A stretch of 64,000 nt of DNA from Chloroflexaceae bacterium (lineage in GTDB: Bacteria; Chloroflexota; Chloroflexia; Chloroflexales; Chloroflexaceae), in NCBI GenBank assembly GCA_025057155.1, contig JANWYD010000022.1, forward strand, positions 27,551 through 91,550. The letters run 5' to 3'. The notes under the pieces are model-generated. The model did no database searches, was not told the origin of the DNA, and saw only the letters and a list, made by a program, of their open reading frames with translations. A program made the position numbers and the translations under genes. Shown piece after piece: positions 53,054-64,000 of this stretch (within the stretch, counting starts at the first letter, position 1; each line of letters begins with the position of its first letter).

Positions 53054-53335
53054 TTAATCCTTCCGCCGGAACATCGCGAGCATCCGCTCGGTTACCAGAA
53101 AGCCGCCCACTACGTTGATCGTCGCGAACACCACCGCCAGGAAGCCCAGGATCGTCGTCAGCAGCGAGATCTGGGCCCCCGCGGAAATCACCGCGCCGAC
53201 CAGCGTGATGCCGGAGATGGCGTTCGAGCCGGACATCAACGGGGTATGCAGCGTCGGCGGGACCTTGGTGATAATCTCAAATCCGACAAAGATGGCAAGC
53301 ACAAAGACCGTCAGCGCAATAACCAGCAGTTCCAC
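53054..53335 (-). CDS. pntA2: NAD(P) transhydrogenase subunit alpha part 2 (membrane)
   Basis: The 93-residue membrane portion of the alpha subunit, about 3 helices, matching the separate PntAB subunit of three-gene transhydrogenases (as in Rhodospirillum). ELLVIALTVFVLAIFVGFE and the conserved VPPTLHTPLMSGSNAISGIT loop are diagnostic. GTG start with GAGGAG upstream. It lies 5 bp before pntB. A 150-bp gap with a GTGGAGGTGT repeat separates it from pntA1. Confidence 0.94.
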   Translation of the reverse strand: MELLVIALTVFVLAIFVGFEIITKVPPTLHTPLMSGSNAISGITLVGAVISAGAQISLLTTILGFLAVVFATINVVGGFLVTERMLAMFRRKD

Positions 53336-53425
53336 GGATGTCTCCTCACAAGTTCTGGATCGGACTTGATTTTAGAGATGGGCATTCCTCAGTTCGACGG
53401 TCGCTCCATAACCCCCTCACAACTC

Positions 53426-53459
53426 TGTAGAGGTGTGGAGATGTGGAGGTGTGGAGGTA
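53426..53459. repeat. GTGGAGGTGTGGAG tract within the pnt operon
   Basis: Units TGTAGAGGTGTGGAGATGTG and GAGGTGTGGAGG fill part of the 150-bp gap between pntA1 and pntA2. Same family as 9472-9559. Confidence 0.65.
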
Positions 53460-53485
53460 TCCATAGGCGCAATGCATTCACAGGC

Positions 53486-54655
53486 TCACGACGCAACGGT
53501 GTCGGCCTGGGCGAGCAACTCGCGGATGCGTGCGTTGGTGACGGCGCCGTTGCGGGTCACCAGCGTCTCGCGCACAATCTCATCGTCGGTGTCAAGGGCC
53601 AGCCGGCCATCCTTAACTGCGAGCTTGAGCAGATTGACCAGGTTGCGGCTGTAGAGCTGGCTGGCATGATTGGGCACCGTGGAGGCGATGTTGGTCGGGC
53701 CGATAATCGTCACGCCGTACTCGACGACAATTTCGTTCGGGCGCGTCAACTCGCAATTGCCGCCATGCTCGGCGGCCAGGTCAATGATCACCGAGCCGGG
53801 CTGCATCCCGGCGACCATGTCGCGGGTGATCAACACCGGGGCGCGTTTGCCGGGAATGGACGCTGTAGTAATCACCACATCGTTCCGCGCGACCACTTCG
53901 CTCATCAACTGGCGCTGGCGGCGGTAGAACTCCTCGCCCTGGGCCTTGGCATAGCCGCCCTTGTCCTCACTGTCGCCCGTTTCGAGAGGCAACTCGACGA
54001 ACCTGGCCCCGACGCTCTCCACCTGCTCCTTCACCGCCGCACGGACGTCGTAGGCTTCGACGCGGGCGCCCATGCGCTTGGCGTGGGCGCAGGCCTGCAG
54101 CCCGGCGACGCCGGCGCCGATCACGAAGACGCGGGCGGGGGTAATTGTGCCAGCGGCGGTCATCAGCATCGGGAACATGCGCGGGAGATGCATAGCCGCC
54201 AGGATGGACGCCTTGTAGCCAGCAATGGTGGCCATGGACGAAAGCGCGTCCATACTCTGCGCGCGGCTGATACGCGGCACCAGTTCCACGGCCAGCGCGT
54301 TGACGCCGCGCTCGGCGAGGGCGGCAATCTGCCGCGGCTCCCAGAGCGGATCGAGGAACGCCAGCATGGTCTGCCCGGCGCGCAGGAGCCGCAGATCGGC
54401 TTCGGCCTGCAATGGCGCCGCGCCGCCCGCGCGCACCTGGAAGAGGATATCGGCCGCTGCGAACACCTCGGCGCGCGAGGCGGCCACCCTGGCGCCGCGT
54501 TCGACGTACTGCGCATCAGGAAAACCGGCCCGCAGCCCGGCGCCCGTCTCGATCACCACCTCCAACCCCAGCTTCTTGAGCGTGGGCACATCGCCGGGAA
54601 CCAGCGCCACACGCTGCTCTCCGGGAAAGACCTCCTGTGGAACGCCAACAATCAT
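53486..54655 (-). CDS. pntA1: NAD(P) transhydrogenase subunit alpha part 1 (NAD-binding)
   Basis: The 389-residue cytosolic dI subunit binding NAD(H), equivalent to the first part of E. coli PntA. It starts MIVGVPQEVFPGEQRVALVP. The Rossmann motif is VIGAGVAGLQACAHAKRMGA, followed by the mobile-loop segment around EGEEFYRRQRQLM and IIDLAAEHGGN. The ATG at 54655 is chosen over 54703 as the family N-terminus begins here with GGGGG upstream. First gene of pntA1-pntA2-pntB. The promoter candidate is at 54774-54802. Confidence 0.96.
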   Translation of the reverse strand: MIVGVPQEVFPGEQRVALVPGDVPTLKKLGLEVVIETGAGLRAGFPDAQYVERGARVAASRAEVFAAADILFQVRAGGAAPLQAEADLRLLRAGQTMLAFLDPLWEPRQIAALAERGVNALAVELVPRISRAQSMDALSSMATIAGYKASILAAMHLPRMFPMLMTAAGTITPARVFVIGAGVAGLQACAHAKRMGARVEAYDVRAAVKEQVESVGARFVELPLETGDSEDKGGYAKAQGEEFYRRQRQLMSEVVARNDVVITTASIPGKRAPVLITRDMVAGMQPGSVIIDLAAEHGGNCELTRPNEIVVEYGVTIIGPTNIASTVPNHASQLYSRNLVNLLKLAVKDGRLALDTDDEIVRETLVTRNGAVTNARIRELLAQADTVAS

Positions 54656-54773
54656 GGAAACCCCCGTGCACGATGCGACAGATGCTCGCCGCAAATGATC
54701 CACAGAGCGGCTCGCACGACGCTGTGCAAGACCCTTTCATAGTCTTGAACTGCCCTGGGCACTTGAGGCTTCA

Positions 54774-54802
54774 AGTATACCACACCTTGGCGCATTTGGG
54801 AA
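54774..54802 (-). promoter_or_regulatory. Promoter candidate for the pnt operon
   Basis: On the minus strand: TTCCCA, 17-bp spacer, TATACT. About 119 nt upstream of the pntA1 ATG. Divergent from the promoter at 54826-54854. Confidence 0.5.
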
Positions 54803-54825
54803 TTGCTTCACAGATGCTAAAATGG

Positions 54826-54854
54826 TTGACGAGCGCCCCCTGGATCTTTATACT
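54826..54854 (+). promoter_or_regulatory. Strong sigma-70 promoter for the GT39-like gene
   Basis: TTGACG (54826-54831), exactly 17 bp, TATACT (54849-54854): one mismatch in each hexamer. It lies in an AT-richer stretch, 120 bp before the chosen ATG. Confidence 0.7.
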
Positions 54855-54973
54855 GTCAGGTATCCGCAGGCCAGCAAACGAAGAATTGTATTCAAACGCC
54901 ACCCCCTGGCCCGATGCTCAGGCCAGAGCAAGCCGGAATTATGTGGACAGGCAGAAGTGTCGGGGGTCAGCGT

Positions 54974-57118
54974 ATGCACCCTGCGTCCGGGCCATACAAC
55001 TCGCCCGCTGCCACGTCCGTGGCGGAGAAGCGCCTCGCGAGCATCGCCGTTGCGACGCGCCGCGAAGGGGGCCTTATCGAGCCGCAGATAGCGGCCGGCA
55101 GTCCCTTTGCCCAACTCCGTGTCGCTTCGGCGCGCATGGGCGGATTGGCGCTGGCCCTGAGCGCCGCGGCCCTCGCCGCAGCGGCGCAGCACCTCTTTTC
55201 GCAACGCGCCGCGTTTTCGTGGACGGCGCTGGGCCTGGCGGCGCTGGCGGTCGCGGCTATTAGCCTGGCCTTCGCCAGACGGCCGTTGTGGTGGATGCGC
55301 AGCGCCGGTCCTGAGGAGCGACGCCGCGACACCACCGCCCTGCCATTGACGCGGTGGCGGGTCGGATTGCTGCTGGCCGCGGGACTGCTGATACTGCTCA
55401 CCCTCACGGCCCTGGCCGGCGACCGACCCGACGCGCCACGGCCGGATCTGAACTGGACCCTGGCGTCCTGGGCTATGGCAGTGGGTTGCTATCTGGCGGC
55501 AACAGCTACTCCCGGCGGATGGTTGCGGCGCCCGCGCTTCACCCCCGCAGTCTTGCTCGCGCCTCTGGCGATCGGAGCGCTTGCGCTGCTGCTGCGGGTA
55601 TGGAACATCGGCGCCATCCCGCCCACTCTGAGCGGCGATGAGGGGTCACAGGGGTTAGAGGCCGTGCGCGTGCTCGCAGGGGCGATCCAGAATCCCTTCA
55701 GCACCGGCTGGCTAGGGGTGCCGACAATGAGCTTCTACTTCAATGCGCCAGGCATCGCCCTGCTCGGCCAGAACGCCGCTGGCCTGCGCCTGCCCTGGGC
55801 GCTCGTCGGCGCAGCCACGGTGATCGCCGCCTATGCTCTGGTCGCCCGGCTGCACGGCCATACCCTGGCGCTGATCAGCGCCGCGCTCCTGGCGGGTTAT
55901 CACTACCACATCCACTTCTCACGGCTCGGCTCGAACCAGATCGCCGATGGCCTCTTCGCCACCCTGGCGCTGCTCTGCCTCTACCGGGGCTATGACCGGC
56001 GCAGTCCGTTCGATTATGCCCTCTGCGGCGCAGTGGTCGGCGCGGCGCAGTACTTCTACGCGGGGGCGCGCTTCGCCGGCATCCTGATCGCCGCCGTGGT
56101 GGTTGTGCTGGCCCTGCGCGATGGGCGGCGCTTCTGGCGCGAGCAGGGCCGGGGCGTGGCCGTCCTGGCGGGCGCGGCGTTGCTCAGCGCGGCGCCGATG
56201 ATCCAGTACGCCCTCCGCTTCCCCGATGCGTACAATGCCCGCCTCAACGCCGTCGGCATCATCCAGAGCGGCTGGCTGGAGCGCGAGCAGGTCATCCTCA
56301 ACCAGGGCGCCCTGCCGATCCTGGTTGACCAGTTCTGGCGCGCGGCGCTGGCCTACAACGCCTATCCGGATCGCACGGTGTGGTATGGTTCGCCGCGACC
56401 CCTCTTCGACCTGGCCCACGGCGCACTCTTCATCCTGGGGTTGGGATTCGCCCTCACGCGCCTCCTGGACCGGCGGATCTTCCCCCTCGTGGCCTGGTGG
56501 GGCGGAGCGATTGTGCTGGGCGGCATGCTCACCGAAAGCCCGCCCTCGAGCCAGCGCCTGGTGACCACGGCCATTCCGGCGATCATCTTCGTTGCGCTGG
56601 GGCTGACCCTGCTGGTCCAGGGCCTGGGCCAGGCCCTGGGCGCGTTGCACCCGCGGCGTCTGGCGCCCGTCCTGGGCGTCGCCACGGCGGTCCTGGCGGC
56701 GCTGAGCGTGCGCTACTACTTCGTTGAGTATACGCCTACGCGGGTCTATGGCAACCTCAACGCCGTGCTGGCCACCGAACTGGCCCACTACGCCAATAAC
56801 CGTCTCGCCCCCGATAGCCGGCTGGTCTTCTTCGGCTGGCCGCGGATGAGCTCGGATTTCGGCACGCTTCCCTACCTGGCCCCGCACCTCGAACGGGTTG
56901 ACGTGCACGATCCGCTGGAAGAACCGGTCAGCCCGGCGCTGGCCGCCCGCGACCGCCAGACGGTCTTCGTCTTCGTGCCCGAGCGAGCTGGCGAACTGGA
57001 CCTGGTGCGGTTCGCCTTTCCGAACGGCGCGGTCGAGCACGTGCCCTCGCCCGTGGACGGAGCGCTGCTCTTTAGCATGTACCAGTTGCCAGGTGAAGAA
57101 TTCCTTGCTAAACAGTGA
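54974..57118 (+). CDS. GT39/ArnT-like membrane glycosyltransferase
   Basis: A 714-residue polytopic membrane protein. The acidic-residue loop SGDEGSQGLEAVR (near residue 220) resembles the catalytic DE of the PMT/ArnT superfamily, with a YHYHIHFSRLGSNQIADGL loop further on. About 12 helices and a C-terminal extracytoplasmic domain with a Val/Phe-rich FVFVPERAGELDL strand. The donor is a polyprenyl-phosphate sugar by family, the acceptor unknown. The ATG at 54974 has GGGGGT upstream and is preferred over ATGs at 54914 and 54941. Driven by the strong promoter at 54826. Confidence 0.82.
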   Translation: MHPASGPYNSPAATSVAEKRLASIAVATRREGGLIEPQIAAGSPFAQLRVASARMGGLALALSAAALAAAAQHLFSQRAAFSWTALGLAALAVAAISLAFARRPLWWMRSAGPEERRRDTTALPLTRWRVGLLLAAGLLILLTLTALAGDRPDAPRPDLNWTLASWAMAVGCYLAATATPGGWLRRPRFTPAVLLAPLAIGALALLLRVWNIGAIPPTLSGDEGSQGLEAVRVLAGAIQNPFSTGWLGVPTMSFYFNAPGIALLGQNAAGLRLPWALVGAATVIAAYALVARLHGHTLALISAALLAGYHYHIHFSRLGSNQIADGLFATLALLCLYRGYDRRSPFDYALCGAVVGAAQYFYAGARFAGILIAAVVVVLALRDGRRFWREQGRGVAVLAGAALLSAAPMIQYALRFPDAYNARLNAVGIIQSGWLEREQVILNQGALPILVDQFWRAALAYNAYPDRTVWYGSPRPLFDLAHGALFILGLGFALTRLLDRRIFPLVAWWGGAIVLGGMLTESPPSSQRLVTTAIPAIIFVALGLTLLVQGLGQALGALHPRRLAPVLGVATAVLAALSVRYYFVEYTPTRVYGNLNAVLATELAHYANNRLAPDSRLVFFGWPRMSSDFGTLPYLAPHLERVDVHDPLEEPVSPALAARDRQTVFVFVPERAGELDLVRFAFPNGAVEHVPSPVDGALLFSMYQLPGEEFLAKQ

Positions 57119-57306
57119 ACAAACCTCCTCTCACAAGAAAGACCCTTCACCTGACATTTCGGAGCCCGTGGCATATGATTGCAGGCAGAACTAAACGCGT
57201 GTAGAACTTGCTGCTGGCGGAGGAGCGCCATTGTGGCGTTCCCTGGCCATCCGTTGCGCGCGTGCGGGCGGATGACGGCAAGTCACTAGTGGAGAGGAAC
57301 AGGCCG

Positions 57307-58944
57307 ATGACGACCCTGGACACCGATACGCTGGAGATGGTGCTGACGACCCTTCGCGACTACGCGGCGAAGCGACTCAAGCCCGAGTACCTGCGGGAGC
57401 TCGACGAGCGCGACGAATTCCCGCACGACGTCCTCCGCGACCTCTACGATCCTGAGAAGTTTGGACTGCATCTCATCTTCATCCCCGAGGAGTATGGCGG
57501 TCTCGGCGGTGGCGCCTACGATGTCTACCGCGTTTCGGAGCAGATGGCCCGCATCGATCTCGGCATTGCGACCGGTGTACTGGCGACCTTCCTCGGCACC
57601 GATCCGATCGTGGTGGGAGGAACCGAGGAGCAGAAGGCCTACTGGATGGGCCGTATCGCTTCTGAGGGTCTCCTGGTGGCCTACGGAGCGACGGAGCCGC
57701 AGGCCGGCTCGGACCTCGGCACCCTGACAACCAGGGCCGTCCCGGTTGAAGAGAACGGCAAGATTATCGGCTACAAGCTGACGGGCCGGAAGCAGTGGAT
57801 CTCGAACGGCGGGGTGGCCAAGCTCTACACCATTCTGGCCAACGCTCCGGGCGGCATCTCCTGGTTCATTATGGAGGCCGGGCAGCCGGGCTTCAGCTAC
57901 GGCAAGCCGGAGGACAAGCATGGCATTCGCGCCTCGAACACTGCGGCTCTGTTCCTCGACGAAGTGTTCGTGCCTGTCGAGAACCTGGTGGGCGGGGTCG
58001 AGGGCCAGGGTCTGGCGCAGGCCCAGGCGGTGTTTGGCTACACCCGCCTGATGGTCGGCTCGTTTGGTCTGGGGGCCGGCTGGGCGGCTCTCGAGCGGGC
58101 CATTCGCTACAGCCAGACCCGCGTGCAGGGCGGCGGGCTGCTCTCCACCAAGCAGGCCTACACCCACAAGCTCCTCGTGCCGAACGCCGTGCGCCTCGAG
58201 GCCTCGCGGGCCTACATCGAGTGGGTCGCCGATCGCATCGACGGCGGCGATCCCGATCAGCAGACCGAGGGCGCTGTGGCGAAGTACTTCGCCACCGAGA
58301 GCGGCAACAAGGCGGCCGAGGATGCCATTCAGGCCCACGGCGGGTACGGCTACACCAAGGAGTACATGGTTGAGAAGATCAAGCGCGATGTGCGCATCAC
58401 CTGCATCTACGAGGGCACCTCGGAGATTATGGAGTGGACCATTGCGCGCGACCGCTGGCAGCTCCACCTGAAGACCCGCGGTGCCTTCTACAACGACTGG
58501 GCCGCCCAGCTTGAGCAACTGGCTCGCCAGCACCCGGACAGCGGCGCAGCGACGGCGGCCCTGGCGATGCGCGCCCTGGCGGTCATTCTCGAACGCGCGC
58601 GCATTGACCGGCTCACCCGCAACCAGCACATCCTGTTCCGCCTCGGTGAACTGATCGCCTGGGCCGAGACCGCAGCAATCTTCAGCGAGCGGGCCGCCAC
58701 CAAGCCCAGCACGGCTGTGCCCTTCTCGCAGGACACGCTCAAGACCATGGCCCGCGTCCACGCCCGCGAGGCGGCGATGAAGGTCGCCGCCGACGGGCTG
58801 CGCTGGTGCATTGGCGCCGGCCAGACCGATCCGAATCTGGCCGGGAGCATCAACCTGCCGGCCATTTTCAATGCCCAGGCCGGCCAGATCGAGGACATGA
58901 ACGTCGTCGCTCAGCGCCTGATCGAGGCGTTCCCGGCGGAGTAG
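57307..58944 (+). CDS. Acyl-CoA dehydrogenase
   Basis: FAD flavoenzyme introducing the alpha-beta double bond in acyl-CoA. The 545 residues carry [25 protein letters not shown] and the catalytic Glu369 in [11 protein letters not shown]. The C-terminal extension beyond a 380-residue core resembles the longer ACAD type (AidB/DUF1974-like or ACAD9-like). It is cytosolic. The ATG at 57307 is chosen since GAGAGGAA precedes it. It is 94 bp upstream of the KS-AT-KS megasynthase on the same strand, with a hairpin between. Confidence 0.93.
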   Translation: MTTLDTDTLEMVLTTLRDYAAKRLKPEYLRELDERDEFPHDVLRDLYDPEKFGLHLIFIPEEYGGLGGGAYDVYRVSEQMARIDLGIATGVLATFLGTDPIVVGGTEEQKAYWMGRIASEGLLVAYGATEPQAGSDLGTLTTRAVPVEENGKIIGYKLTGRKQWISNGGVAKLYTILANAPGGISWFIMEAGQPGFSYGKPEDKHGIRASNTAALFLDEVFVPVENLVGGVEGQGLAQAQAVFGYTRLMVGSFGLGAGWAALERAIRYSQTRVQGGGLLSTKQAYTHKLLVPNAVRLEASRAYIEWVADRIDGGDPDQQTEGAVAKYFATESGNKAAEDAIQAHGGYGYTKEYMVEKIKRDVRITCIYEGTSEIMEWTIARDRWQLHLKTRGAFYNDWAAQLEQLARQHPDSGAATAALAMRALAVILERARIDRLTRNQHILFRLGELIAWAETAAIFSERAATKPSTAVPFSQDTLKTMARVHAREAAMKVAADGLRWCIGAGQTDPNLAGSINLPAIFNAQAGQIEDMNVVAQRLIEAFPAE

Positions 58945-58967
58945 CCATCCATTCGCCTCCACCTGCC

Positions 58968-58995
58968 CCCCGCTCCCGCGCAAGCGGGAGCGGGG
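58968..58995 (+). terminator. 12-bp hairpin with GCAA tetraloop between ACAD and megasynthase
   Basis: CCCCGCTCCCGC (58968-58979) pairs with GCGGGAGCGGGG (58984-58995), loop GCAA. It lies 24 bp after the ACAD stop. There is no T run. Confidence 0.6.
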
Positions 58996-59038
58996 ATGCG
59001 CGCAAAGACAGGTGGAGCACGTAAAGGAGCGATCCACT

Positions 59039-64000
<4,962 letters not shown>

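Overview
The window is about 64 kb of GC-rich bacterial chromosome carrying 46 genes I can support (one cut by the right edge) plus one broken gene. I see no rRNA, tRNA, prophage or CRISPR array. Gene content points to a filamentous Chloroflexia (Roseiflexus/Chloroflexus relatives): a near-complete menaquinone cluster, an isocitrate lyase-malate synthase pair, a three-subunit transhydrogenase and a very large type I ketosynthase protein. The assignment rests on gene content and protein style, not on a marker gene.

Layout. 1-5 kb: enoyl-ACP reductase, a membrane-anchored phosphate-binding-like protein, threonine ammonia-lyase, two small genes. 5-8.2 kb: the glyoxylate shunt (aceA, aceB). 8.5-24.5 kb: housekeeping genes (epimerase-like SDR, radC, a double von Willebrand factor A membrane protein, parvulin isomerase, beta-propeller lipoprotein, pyrophosphatase, Nudix, ybeY, acyl-CoA ligase plus BASS transporter, smpB, an MFS exporter). 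24.7-33 kb: menF-menD-menH-menB-menA-menE, all on the plus strand; menC and the final methyltransferase are absent. 33-41.5 kb: membrane and accessory genes (DUF1405, hexapeptide transferase, cobalamin adenosyltransferase, patatin, CPBP protease, DUF6544, TDT/SLAC1 channel, PIG-L deacetylase). 42-46 kb: two large membrane proteins of glycosyltransferase style. 46-49 kb: a caspase-like protein with a replaced catalytic His, a GNAT acetyltransferase and an alcohol-dehydrogenase remnant. 49-54.7 kb: citrate synthase, an SDR, and pntA1-pntA2-pntB on the minus strand. 55-64 kb: a GT39-like glycosyltransferase, an acyl-CoA dehydrogenase and the first 1,654 residues of a KS-AT-KS megasynthase that runs off the end.

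How the genes fit. Citrate synthase, isocitrate lyase, malate synthase, acyl-CoA ligase, acyl-CoA dehydrogenase, pyrophosphatase and transhydrogenase together suit growth on fatty acids or acetate with NADPH balancing. The men genes supply the respiratory/photosynthetic quinone.

The most striking non-coding content is repeats. A roughly 170-bp inverted-repeat element of MITE type is present five times. One copy sits directly at the start of a membrane gene and appears to supply its ribosome binding site. Other families are GTGGAGGTGT tracts, GGGAGGGC-loop-GCCCTCCC hairpins, GGGGAAACCAGGTTTCCCC-like dyads and AT-rich GATTTTGGATT tracts. A 16-bp perfect palindrome with a half-copy 30 bp away lies just upstream of menB and looks like an operator.
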